Shown here in pieces: positions 33,625-41,470 of a stretch of DNA of 64,000 bases. The position numbers were made by a program, and so were the translations under genes. Position 1 is the first letter of the stretch. Each line of letters begins with the position of its first letter. The DNA is from SPCO01 sp964579825 (GTDB lineage: Bacteria > Chloroflexota > Limnocylindria > Limnocylindrales > CSP1-4), in the NCBI GenBank assembly GCA_964579825.1, contig CAZOHT010000001.1, forward strand, positions 124,001 to 188,000. Reading direction: 5' to 3'. A model generated the notes under the pieces. That model searched no databases, was not told where the DNA came from, and saw only the letters and a program-made list of their open reading frames with translations.

Positions 33625-34347
33625 GTGGAGTCCCGCCCAGCCGAGCCGCCCGAGCCGCGTCCGATCCCCCCGCTGGAGCCTCGTCAGCGCTGGCGCCTGA
33701 CCTGCCGACGCGCTGCGGACGCGCCGGCCCTCTCGCAGCGTGAGCTTGCCGAGGCCTGGGATCAGGCGGTCGCCGCGAGCGGACTGCCCGTCGTCGTCGG
33801 CGACCCGGCCAAGCCGAAGGCGCGCGTCGTGTTCGGGGCGCCATTGACGGTCGGCATGGCCTCCGAAGGGGAGTTGCTGGAGATCGTCCTCACCGAGCGA
33901 CTCCCGGCGTGGCAGGTCCGCGAGGCGCTGGAACCCGGGATCCCGGCCGGTTGGACCCTCGTCGACCTCGCGGACGTGTGGCTGGGCGGTCCGGCGCTGG
34001 CGGGACGCGTCGCGGCGGCCGACTATCGGATCGTGCTGGATGGCCCCGCGGACGGCGAAACCGTCGAACGGGCCGCTCGAGCCCTGCTGGCCGCCCGGAC
34101 CCTGCCGCGCGAGCGGGCCAAGGGCGACACGACCGTCCGCTACGACCTCCGGCCGTTGCTGGCGGACATCCAGGTCGTGGACCCTGGCCCACCCGTCACG
34201 ATCCGCGCTCGAACTCGCTTCCACGCAGAACTCGGGACCGGGCGACCGGAAGCGGTCGTCGCCGCCCTCGCCGACGAGTCCGGCGCAGCCCTGGCCATCG
34301 CGACGATCGTCCGCGAGCGGCTGCTCCTCGCGGACGAGGTCGCCTGA
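33625..34347 (+). CDS. DUF2344 (TIGR03936, radical SAM-linked) family protein
   Basis: A 240-residue protein from GTG 33625. It matches the radical-SAM-linked family usually encoded next to a large radical SAM protein and rplU. Typical segments are RQRWRLTCRRAADAPALSQRELAEAWDQA, ARVVFGAPLTVGMASEGELLEIVLTERLPAWQVREAL and AGWTLVDLADVWLGGPALAGRVAAADYRI. The C-terminal half contains TTVRYDLRPLLADI. Here the radical SAM partner is missing and an MFS gene separates it from rplU. The function is unknown in the literature I know. No clear SD. Confidence 0.82.
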   Translation: MESRPAEPPEPRPIPPLEPRQRWRLTCRRAADAPALSQRELAEAWDQAVAASGLPVVVGDPAKPKARVVFGAPLTVGMASEGELLEIVLTERLPAWQVREALEPGIPAGWTLVDLADVWLGGPALAGRVAAADYRIVLDGPADGETVERAARALLAARTLPRERAKGDTTVRYDLRPLLADIQVVDPGPPVTIRARTRFHAELGTGRPEAVVAALADESGAALAIATIVRERLLLADEVA

Positions 34348-34398
34348 CTCGGCACGGCCACTCGCCGGTCGCGCTGACCGGTACGATGGGGGTGTCCC

Positions 34399-34414
34399 AC
34401 GACCGATCGGTCGT
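34399..34414. promoter_or_regulatory. 16-bp perfect palindrome upstream of the MFS gene
   Basis: ACGACCGATCGGTCGT is a perfect palindrome 22 bases before the transporter ATG, and follows a -10-like TACGAT at 34382-34387 so that it would cover the first transcribed bases. Its size and position suit a TetR-type operator, but no regulator gene is adjacent, and perfect 16-mers also arise by chance at this GC content. Confidence 0.4.
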
Positions 34415-34435
34415 CAACGACGCTGAGGGCACCCC

Positions 34436-36043
34436 ATGGGACCTGCCGTGAACGAGCCTGCGACGTCGGCCGCCGAGCCTGCCGGCAGCGACCAACGACT
34501 CGCGCTCCTCCTGGCGATGGCGATGTTCGTCCTCGTCGTCGACACGTCGATCATGAACGTGTCCATCTCAGCGGTCGTCAGCGACCTTGGGACGACCGTC
34601 AGCCAGGTCCAGTCCGCCATCGCGCTCGAAGCCCTCGTGTCGGCGGCGTTCATCCTCATCGGCAGCAAGGTCGGCGACCTCTTCGGGCGGAAGCGGGCCT
34701 ACATCCTCGGCCTGCTCGCCTACGCGATCGGCGCCGGCGCGATGGCCCTGTCGCAGAGCGTCACCGCCGTCTTCGTGTTCTGGGCGATCATCGGCGGCCT
34801 GGGGGCGTCGCTCCTACTGCCGGCGATGCAGTCGCTCATCCACGGCAACTTCGAGGGTGCGGCCCAGAAGCGCACCTATGCGCTGGTCGGTGCTGCCGCC
34901 GCGATCGCCGCCGCGATCGGGCCGCTGCTGGGTGGCTTCATCACGACCTTCCTCTCCTGGCGCGTGGCGTTCCTTCTTGAAGTCGTGGTGATCGTCGTCG
35001 TGCTGTCCGGCGTCCGGCTCATCCGCGACGTGCCGTACACCGGATCGCGCCGCGTCGACGTCGTCGGGTCGGTCCTCTCGGTGCTGGGTATGGGTGGCCT
35101 CGTGCTCGGGATCCTGGCGTGGCAGGAAGGCGGTGAGTCGGTCGGTCTCCTGATGGCGACCGGCGCCATCTCGCTCGCCGGACTGGCCTGGTGGCTGGTT
35201 CGCCGGAAGCGAGCCGGGAGTCCCACGCTCATCGACCCCGACCTGTTCCGATCGACGCTCTTCCGGCTCGGGATCTCCGGCCAGATGCTCCAGCAGATCG
35301 CCCTGGGCGGCGCGATGATCATCCTGCCGATCTACCTGCAGATGGTCTTCGAGTACAACGCGCTGCAGGCCGGCCTATCCCTCGCCCCGCTGTCGCTGAG
35401 CATGTTCGCGACAGCGATCATCGCCGGGAAGCGCTCCGGGGCGCGACGACCGAGCAGCATCATCCGAGCGGGCTTCGTGCTGTTGCTCGTCGGGCTGGTC
35501 GCGCTGGTCCCGATCATCCCGCGAGCCGATGCCGGCTGGGCCATGGCCATCCCGCTGGTCGTCGCCGGGACCGGGCTCGGCCTCCTGGTCTCGCAGCTCA
35601 ACAACTACACGCTGGCCCCGATCGAGGAGGAACGGGTCAGCGAGGCGGCCGGCGTCAACTCGGCCGCCGGTTCCTTCGGCCTCTCGTTCGGTCTGGCGTT
35701 CGCCGGCGCGATCATGCTGGCGACGCTCGCCTTCAGCTTCACCGCGATGGCCGAAGCGAGCACGGTCCTGTCTCCCACCGAGCAGCAGCTCGTCGCCGAC
35801 GCGCTGGAGCACGATGCCGAGGTCATGACGAACACGGATCTCGAACTGCTGCTGGCGACCCAGCCGGCCGACGTCCAGGCCGAGCTGATCCGCATCAACA
35901 CAGAGGCCCGCCCGTTCGCCCTGCAGATCGCCTTGCTCGTCCCGATCCTGGCCGCGTCGCTGGGCCTGCTGGTCTCGTTCCGGATGAAGCGTCAGCCGGA
36001 CCCGGTCTCATCGGGCGCGGCCGAAGGGATGGTCCTGGGCTAG
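34436..36043 (+). CDS. MFS transporter, DHA2 family (14 helices)
   Basis: A 535-residue drug:H+ antiporter-2 type major facilitator with about 14 helices. Motif A-like GSKVGDLFGRKRAYILGLLAYAIG follows helix 2, and ASLLLPAMQSLIHGNFEG and LVGAAAAIAAAIGPLLGGFITTFLSWRVAFLLEV (motif C) are typical. A long loop near 425-475 (TVLSPTEQQLVADALEHDAEVM) lies before the last helix. It probably exports toxic compounds or signals; the substrate is unknown. The palindrome just upstream may be its operator. It interrupts the usual DUF2344-rplU neighbourhood. Confidence 0.9.
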   Translation: MGPAVNEPATSAAEPAGSDQRLALLLAMAMFVLVVDTSIMNVSISAVVSDLGTTVSQVQSAIALEALVSAAFILIGSKVGDLFGRKRAYILGLLAYAIGAGAMALSQSVTAVFVFWAIIGGLGASLLLPAMQSLIHGNFEGAAQKRTYALVGAAAAIAAAIGPLLGGFITTFLSWRVAFLLEVVVIVVVLSGVRLIRDVPYTGSRRVDVVGSVLSVLGMGGLVLGILAWQEGGESVGLLMATGAISLAGLAWWLVRRKRAGSPTLIDPDLFRSTLFRLGISGQMLQQIALGGAMIILPIYLQMVFEYNALQAGLSLAPLSLSMFATAIIAGKRSGARRPSSIIRAGFVLLLVGLVALVPIIPRADAGWAMAIPLVVAGTGLGLLVSQLNNYTLAPIEEERVSEAAGVNSAAGSFGLSFGLAFAGAIMLATLAFSFTAMAEASTVLSPTEQQLVADALEHDAEVMTNTDLELLLATQPADVQAELIRINTEARPFALQIALLVPILAASLGLLVSFRMKRQPDPVSSGAAEGMVLG

Positions 36044-36095
36044 ATCCGTGCCGATCGGCGTCGGTCGGGCACGACGCCCGGGGCACGCCGCACGA

Positions 36096-36124
36096 TTGAC
36101 CCACGCTCGGCTTCGACGTACAAT
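36096..36124 (+). promoter_or_regulatory. Strong promoter of the rplU-rpmA-rpmE operon
   Basis: TTGACC (36096-36101), a 17-base spacer and TACAAT (36119-36124) form the closest sigma-70 consensus match in the window. The start near 36131 leaves a leader of about 87 bases before rplU. Within this leader GTCCG-CCGC and GCGG-C-CGGAC (about 36164-36192) can pair. Confidence 0.75.
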
Positions 36125-36217
36125 CCGCGTTCGCGCCTCGGCCCGGTCGAGCGCATCGCCATGTCCGCCGCCGCAACCCTCGCGGCCGGACCTTGAACCG
36201 AACCACCCTGAGGATCC

Positions 36218-36880
36218 ATGTACGCAGTCATCGAGACCGGCGGGAAGCAGTATCGCGTCGAAGTCGGCACCCAACTCGAGGTCGAGCTGCTCGACGTCGA
36301 GCCCGGCGCGACCATCAGCCTTGACCGCGTCCTGCTGGTCGCCGACGGCGACAGCGCGAGCATCGGCCAGCCGGTCGTCACGGATGCGCAGGTCAGCGCG
36401 GAGGTGGTCAGCCAGATCCGCGGCCCCAAGACGATCTCGTTCAAGTACCGCCCGAAGGCCCGCAGCCGGGTCAAGAAGGGGCACCGCCAGGAGCTGACGG
36501 TCCTGCGCATCAGCGACATCGTGCTGGCCGGCAAGAGCGCCGCCGCCGACTCGAAGCAGGCCGCCGACGCCGCGAAGACGGAGCGGGCCCGCCTCGAGGA
36601 GGCCGCCGCCGCGCAGGCCGCCAAGGACGCCGAACTCGCCGCGAAGCTCGCGGTCGCCACCGAGCCGGCCAAGAAGGCGGCCGCTCCGAAGAAGGCACCG
36701 GCCAAGGCGTCCACGAAGGCCGAGGCCGCTCCGGCCAAGGCCGCTCCGGCCAAGGCTGCCCCGGCTGCCAAGAAGCCCGCGGCGAAGGCCAAGGCCGCTC
36801 CGGCCGATGACGCCAAGGCCGCCGCGAAGGCCGACACGCCGGCGAAGAAGTCCACCCGCGCCACGAAGAAGGACGAGTAG
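36218..36880 (+). CDS. rplU: Large ribosomal subunit protein L21 with long basic tail
   Basis: A 220-residue protein whose first ~103 residues are a normal bL21 (MYAVIETGGKQYRVEVGT, VVSQIRGPKTISFKYRPKARSRVKKGHRQ). The remaining ~115 residues form an Ala/Lys/Pro-rich tail with repeated APAKA units (about 150-200) ending KKSTRATKKDE, doubling the usual length. The tail is probably disordered and rRNA- or membrane-surface binding. A GAGG lies before the ATG. rpmA begins five bases after its stop. It is driven by the strong promoter at 36096-36124. Confidence 0.96.
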   Translation: MYAVIETGGKQYRVEVGTQLEVELLDVEPGATISLDRVLLVADGDSASIGQPVVTDAQVSAEVVSQIRGPKTISFKYRPKARSRVKKGHRQELTVLRISDIVLAGKSAAADSKQAADAAKTERARLEEAAAAQAAKDAELAAKLAVATEPAKKAAAPKKAPAKASTKAEAAPAKAAPAKAAPAAKKPAAKAKAAPADDAKAAAKADTPAKKSTRATKKDE

Positions 36881-36885
36881 ACCCG

Positions 36886-37170
36886 ATGGCACACAAGAAG
36901 GCAGGCGGCAGCGTCAAGAACGGCCGCGACAGCGTCGGTCAGCGACTCGGGGTCAAGGCCGGTGACGGCCAGACCGTCAGCGCCGGCTCGATCATCGTCC
37001 GCCAGCGCGGGATGACGTTCCTGGCCGGTCCCGGGACCGGGCTGGGCAAGGACTACACCGTGTTCGCGACGGTCGCGGGCAAGGTGAAGTTCGAGCATGC
37101 CACCAAGTCCAAGAAGCGCATCCGCGTCATCGCCCTGGATGCAGCCGAGCCGGTCGCCGCAGGCGCCTGA
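36886..37170 (+). CDS. rpmA: Large ribosomal subunit protein L27
   Basis: A 94-residue bL27, placed near the peptidyl transferase centre. MAHKKAGGSVKNGRDSVGQRLGVK starts directly at Ala-His-Lys-Lys, so no N-terminal cleavage by a Prp protease is expected (unlike Firmicutes). IIVRQRGMTFLAGPGTGLGKDYTVFA is canonical. It follows rplU by five bases. The C-terminus EPVAAGA is slightly extended. Confidence 0.97.
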   Translation: MAHKKAGGSVKNGRDSVGQRLGVKAGDGQTVSAGSIIVRQRGMTFLAGPGTGLGKDYTVFATVAGKVKFEHATKSKKRIRVIALDAAEPVAAGA

Positions 37171-37240
37171 CCCGGCCAAGTCGACGACCACCGGCTGGGC
37201 TCAGACCCGGTGCGGACGGCGTTCGAGGAGTACCGATCCC

Positions 37241-37456
37241 GTGAAGCCCGATATCCATCCCACGTACTACGAAGACGCCAAGGTCCACTGCGGTTCCTGT
37301 GGCCGCGACTGGACGGTCGGGTCCACCCGCGCCGAACTGCGCGTGGACGTGTGTGGCAACTGCCACCCGTTCTTCACCGGCAAGCAGACCATCATCGACA
37401 CGGCCGGCCAGGTCGAGCGCTTCACGAAGCGCCTGGAGCGCCAGGTCCGGACCTAG
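37241..37456 (+). CDS. rpmE: Large ribosomal subunit protein L31 (zinc type)
   Basis: A 71-residue bL31 from GTG 37241 (VKPDIHPTYYEDAKVHC). Cysteines in HCGSCGRDW and VDVCGNCHPFF form the zinc site of the C+ paralog, and FFTGKQTIIDTAGQVERFTKRL is typical. A zinc-independent paralog, if any, is not in this window. It lies 70 bases after rpmA. An intrinsic terminator follows 37 bases after the stop. Confidence 0.95.
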   Translation: MKPDIHPTYYEDAKVHCGSCGRDWTVGSTRAELRVDVCGNCHPFFTGKQTIIDTAGQVERFTKRLERQVRT

Positions 37457-37492
37457 TCGCGGGTCGCCCCGGCGGCGACTCGCCGATCCGTG

Positions 37493-37518
37493 CGGCGGGC
37501 CTCGACGGCCCGCCGTTT
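37493..37518 (+). terminator. Intrinsic terminator after rpmE
   Basis: CGGCGGGCC (37493-37501), loop TCGAC, and GGCCCGCCG (37507-37515) form a perfect nine-base stem, followed by TTT at 37516-37518. It ends the rplU-rpmA-rpmE transcript before the separate -10 box of the DUF1385 gene. Confidence 0.75.
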
Positions 37519-37562
37519 CGATTCCCGGGGCGGAGGTGCCGCGCCCGGGTAGACTGCGACCC

Positions 37563-38501
37563 ATGCCCAGATACACCTACGGCGGCCAGGCCCTCATCGA
37601 AGGCGTGCTCATGCGCGGTCGCGATGCGATCGCCGTGGCCCTGCGCCACCCGGATGGCCGGATCGTGTTCGCCACCGAACGCCTCGATTCGGGCATGCAC
37701 GCCCACCCGGCGTCGAAGTGGCCGCTCATCCGCGGGCTGATCGTGCTCTACGAGACCCTCGTCGTCGGGACGCGCTGGCTCATCCGCAGCGCGAACGTCC
37801 AGGGCGAAGAGGAAGGCATCGAGATGGGCAAGGGCTCGGTGGCGATCATGCTCCTCGTCACGGCCGCGCTGGGGATCGGCGTGTTCTTCCTCCTGCCGCT
37901 GATCATCGCCAGCGTCACGACCGCGAGCATCGACAACGGCTTCGTCCAGCACCTCGTCGAGGGGTTGATCCGCGTCGCCATCTTCCTCGGCTACCTGATC
38001 CTCATCTCCCGCTCAGCCGAGATCTCGCGGGTCTTCCAGTACCACGGCGCGGAGCACATGACGATCCACGCGCTCGAGGCGGGCGATCCGCTGACCGTCA
38101 ACGAGGTCCGCAAGTACCCGACCGCGCATCAGCGCTGCGGCACGGAGTTCCTCGTCATCGTCGTGATGCTGTCGATCATCGCGTTCAGCCTGGTCGGCCG
38201 GCAGGCGCCCGTGGTCATGGTCCTGAGCCGGATCCTGCTGATCCCGGTCATCGCCGCCGTCGGGTACGAGTTGCTCAAGTTCGGTGCCCGCCATCGCAGC
38301 AACCGACTGGTCCACTGGCTCCTGTACCCGGGCCTGTTCGTCCAGAAGATCACGACCAAGCAGCCGACCGACGACATGATCGAGGTCGCCATCGTCTCGA
38401 TGGAACAGGCGCTCGAAGCGGACGGCGAGGTCATCCCCGAGGGGTCGTCCATGTTCGACCGCGCCCCGATGGTGCCGGGGCCGACGACCGAGGCCGCGTG
38501 A
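37563..38501 (+). CDS. DUF1385 integral membrane protein
   Basis: A 312-residue conserved membrane protein that starts MPRYTYGGQALIEGVLMRGRDAIAVA, the family signature, with about five helices and the conserved YHGAEHMTIHALE and TAHQRCGTEFLVIV segments. These His/Glu/Cys residues look metal-binding. Its biochemical role is not established. The rpmE-DUF1385-prfA-prmC order is common in several phyla. TAGACT at 37550-37555 lies seven bases before the ATG and no SD is present, so the mRNA is probably leaderless. The prfA GTG overlaps its stop. Confidence 0.9.
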   Translation: MPRYTYGGQALIEGVLMRGRDAIAVALRHPDGRIVFATERLDSGMHAHPASKWPLIRGLIVLYETLVVGTRWLIRSANVQGEEEGIEMGKGSVAIMLLVTAALGIGVFFLLPLIIASVTTASIDNGFVQHLVEGLIRVAIFLGYLILISRSAEISRVFQYHGAEHMTIHALEAGDPLTVNEVRKYPTAHQRCGTEFLVIVVMLSIIAFSLVGRQAPVVMVLSRILLIPVIAAVGYELLKFGARHRSNRLVHWLLYPGLFVQKITTKQPTDDMIEVAIVSMEQALEADGEVIPEGSSMFDRAPMVPGPTTEAA

Positions 38502-39598
38502 GCGATCTCGACGCCAAGCTCGGCGAGATCGCCGCGCAGTACGACGCGGTCCAGGCCGAGCTCGGTCGTCCCGAGGTGCTGTCCGACCCCTCGGAGATCC
38601 GTCGGCTCGGCCAGGAACTGTCGCGGCTGGAGCCCGTCGTCTCGGCCTTCCGCCGGCTGGAGGCGACGCGGACCGAGCTGGCCGGGGCGCGGGAGATGCG
38701 CGACACCGCCGAGGGGGACGACGAGCTCAGGGCGATGGCCCGCGAGGAGATCGAGGCCCTTGAGGCCGACGAGACGCGCCAGATCGAGGAGCTGAAGGTC
38801 CTCTTGCTGCCGCGCGACCCGAACGACGATCGCGACGTGATCCTCGAGATCCGGGCCGGCGCCGGCGGCGACGAAGCCGCCCTGTTCGCCGCCGAGCTTT
38901 ACCGGATGTACATCCGGTACTCGCAGCGCCACCGCTACACGCCGGAGTTGCTGAGCCTGAACGAGACCGGCATCGACGGGATCAAGGAGGCCATCGTCCA
39001 GGTCCACGGTGACGGGGCGTACAGCCGGCTGAAGTTCGAGGGCGGCGTCCACCGCGTCCAGCGCATCCCCGCGACCGAGTCATCGGGCCGGATCCACACC
39101 TCCACGGCCACGGTGGTCGTCCTTCCCGAGGTCGACGAGGTCGAGATCGTCATCGACGAGGAGCGCGACCTGCGCATCGACGTCAAGCGCTCGTCCGGCC
39201 CGGGCGGACAGTCCGTCAACACGACCGACTCCGCGGTCCGGATCACGCACCTGCCGACCGGCCTGGTCGTCGAGATCCAGGACGAGAAGAGCCAGCACAA
39301 GAATAAGGCCAAGGCCCTGTCCGTCCTGCGGTCACGGCTGTACGACCTGCAGCAGCAGGAGCAGCGCGCCGCGGACTCGGCGGCGCGGCGGTCCATGGTC
39401 GGGTCCGGGGACCGCTCGGACAAGGTCCGGACGTACAACTTCCCGCAGGATCGGGTCACGGACCATCGGATCGGCCTGACCGTGCACAGCCTGCCGAGCG
39501 TGATGGACGGCGACCTCGACCACCTCATCGATGCGCTCCAGATGGCCGACCAGGCCGAGCGTCTGTCCACGCTGACGGAGGGCGACGGCGCCGACTGA
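38498..39598 (+). CDS. prfA: Peptide chain release factor 1
   Basis: RF1 (366 residues), recognising UAG and UAA. The codon-reading PxT motif is PAT in RIPATESSGRIHTSTATV, and the catalytic GGQ is in RSSGPGGQSVNTTDSAVR, the site methylated by PrmC. It starts at GTG overlapping the DUF1385 stop (GTGA). prmC begins two bases after its TGA, so factor and modifying enzyme are made together. No frameshift is needed, unlike prfB. Confidence 0.96.
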   Translation: MSDLDAKLGEIAAQYDAVQAELGRPEVLSDPSEIRRLGQELSRLEPVVSAFRRLEATRTELAGAREMRDTAEGDDELRAMAREEIEALEADETRQIEELKVLLLPRDPNDDRDVILEIRAGAGGDEAALFAAELYRMYIRYSQRHRYTPELLSLNETGIDGIKEAIVQVHGDGAYSRLKFEGGVHRVQRIPATESSGRIHTSTATVVVLPEVDEVEIVIDEERDLRIDVKRSSGPGGQSVNTTDSAVRITHLPTGLVVEIQDEKSQHKNKAKALSVLRSRLYDLQQQEQRAADSAARRSMVGSGDRSDKVRTYNFPQDRVTDHRIGLTVHSLPSVMDGDLDHLIDALQMADQAERLSTLTEGDGAD

Positions 39599-39599
39599 C

Positions 39600-40538
39600 A
39601 TGGCGACGACCGGCGAACTGCTGCAGGAGGGCACCGAGCGGCTGCGCTCGGCGGGATCCGAGTCGCCGCGCCTCGATGCGGAGTTGCTGCTCGGGTACGC
39701 GCTCGGGGTGGATCGGACCACGGTCGTCGCGCACCACGAAGGATTGGTGGGGGCGGGAGCCGAATCGACCTACCGCGCGACCCTCGACCGACGCGCCGCG
39801 GGTGAGCCGGTCGCCTACATCCGCGGGATCAAGGAGTTCTATGGCCTCGCGCTCGTCGTGGACGCCCGGGCGCTCATCCCGCGTCCGGAGACGGAGGCCG
39901 TGGTGGCGGCCGCGGAGGCCGAGATCATGCGTCGGTTGACGCTGACCGCCCGTGGGGCCGACGCGCCGCCCATCCGCGTCGCGGACATCGGCACCGGGAG
40001 TGGGGCGATCGCGATCTCGCTGGTCGCGGCCCTTCGCCGACGTCGCGCTGCCGAGTCGGTCACGGTCATCGCGACCGATGTCTCGCCGGACGCGCTGGAC
40101 CTCGCCCGCGAGAACGCCGCGGGCCATGCGGTCGCCGATCACGCGCGATTCATCGAGGCGGATCTCCTGCCGCCCGTCGTCGTGGATCGGTTCGACCTGG
40201 TCCTGGCCAACCTGCCGTACGTCCGCCGCGATGCGATCCCGGGGCTGCCGATCGCGACGTCCTTCGAGCCGGTGCGGGCGCTCGACGGCGGTGCGGACGG
40301 GTTGGACGTCATCGCCAGGCTCCTCGAACGGCTGCCCGAGGCGCTCGCCGACGATGGGATCGCCTTCCTGGAGATCGGCGCTGACCAGGGCGAGGCGATC
40401 ATGGAGCGGGTCGCGGTCGTCCTGCCAGGCTGGTCGTGCACGGTGCAGACGGACCTGGCCGGCCTGCCGCGCGTGGCCCGCGTCACGCGTCCCGACGGCA
40501 CCGATGGCGAGGGTCCGTCATCATCAGGGCGTGCCTGA
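39600..40538 (+). CDS. prmC: Release factor glutamine N5-methyltransferase PrmC
   Basis: A 312-residue methyltransferase that methylates the GGQ glutamine of RF1 and RF2 using SAM. The N-terminal helical domain (LRSAGSESPRLDAELLLGYAL) precedes PVAYIRGIKEFYGLALVVDARALIPRPETE and the SAM site VADIGTGSGAIAISL. The active-site tetrad, usually NPPY, reads NLPY (LVLANLPYVRR), a substitution that keeps the Asn and Tyr. It follows prfA directly. The HAD gene overlaps its stop by eight bases. Confidence 0.94.
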   Translation: MATTGELLQEGTERLRSAGSESPRLDAELLLGYALGVDRTTVVAHHEGLVGAGAESTYRATLDRRAAGEPVAYIRGIKEFYGLALVVDARALIPRPETEAVVAAAEAEIMRRLTLTARGADAPPIRVADIGTGSGAIAISLVAALRRRRAAESVTVIATDVSPDALDLARENAAGHAVADHARFIEADLLPPVVVDRFDLVLANLPYVRRDAIPGLPIATSFEPVRALDGGADGLDVIARLLERLPEALADDGIAFLEIGADQGEAIMERVAVVLPGWSCTVQTDLAGLPRVARVTRPDGTDGEGPSSSGRA

Positions 40539-41448
40539 CCCGACCGCGCGCGTCCCGCTCCTGCCCATCGGCCTGATCGCCCTCGACATCGACGGGACGC
40601 TCGTCGGCGACGACCTGGAGATCGGACCACGGACGCGTGCGGCCGTCCGCGCGGCCATGAAGCGCGGCGTCTCGGTCTCACTCGTCACGGGCCGCATGGT
40701 GTCGAGCGCCATGCGGTTCGCCCGGGAGCTCGGGCTGACGGCCCCGGTCGTCGGGTACCAGGGCGGCCTGATCCGAGCCATGCCGACCGACGGATCCGGA
40801 CGACTCGGGAAGCTGCTCGTCCATGCGCCGCTCCCGGCCGACGTCGCACGCGACATCGTGGCGTGGAGCATGGCCCAGGGTCTCGATCCGCACGTCAACC
40901 ACCTCGAGCGGTTCATCCTGCGGACGAACGACCCGAACGCGGGCGACTACTCCGCGTTCATGGGCGCCCAGGCGGAATTCGTCGACGACCTTCGGGCCAT
41001 CCATCACCCCGTGACCAAGGTCCTTGCCGTGGGGACGCCGCCGATGCCGGTGGCTGTCGCGCCGCTGGCCCGCGACGCGTTCGCGGGCCGTGCGGACGTC
41101 ACGATCAGTCACCCGATGTTCCTGGAGTTCGTGGCGCCCGGCGTCTCCAAGGGCCGCGCGATCCGCTACCTCGCCCGACGACAGGGCGTCGCCCTCGGCG
41201 CGACCCTCGCGATCGGCGACCAGTGGAACGACCTGGAGATGCTCGCCGAGGTCGGTCACGGCGCGGCGATGCCATCGGCGCCGACCGGGGTCAAGGCGGT
41301 CGCCCGGTACATCGCGCCGGCCGTCGAGGACGAGGGCGTCGCCACGATGATCGAGGCGCTGGTCCTCGCCGACCCGCGCGATGCGCGCCTGGCCTCCGAG
41401 CGACTGGCCCACGAGGCGGACGCCATCCGCGCGGCACGCATCGCGTGA
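40531..41448 (+). CDS. HAD superfamily (Cof-type) phosphatase
   Basis: A 305-residue Cof/IIB-type hydrolase from GTG 40531. The nucleophile motif ALDIDGTLV gives D19 and acid D21. Motif II SLVTGRM, a C2 cap domain, VSKGRAIRYLARRQGV with the conserved Lys, and GDQWNDLEML as motif IV complete the set. Substrates in this class are sugar phosphates or flavin/pyridoxal phosphates; none can be assigned. It overlaps prmC by eight bases and precedes tsaC by 22. A ~25-residue basic/acidic helical tail extends the C-terminus. Confidence 0.88.
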   Translation: MPDPTARVPLLPIGLIALDIDGTLVGDDLEIGPRTRAAVRAAMKRGVSVSLVTGRMVSSAMRFARELGLTAPVVGYQGGLIRAMPTDGSGRLGKLLVHAPLPADVARDIVAWSMAQGLDPHVNHLERFILRTNDPNAGDYSAFMGAQAEFVDDLRAIHHPVTKVLAVGTPPMPVAVAPLARDAFAGRADVTISHPMFLEFVAPGVSKGRAIRYLARRQGVALGATLAIGDQWNDLEMLAEVGHGAAMPSAPTGVKAVARYIAPAVEDEGVATMIEALVLADPRDARLASERLAHEADAIRAARIA

Positions 41449-41470
41449 CCGGCGCTCACCGGGCCCGCTC

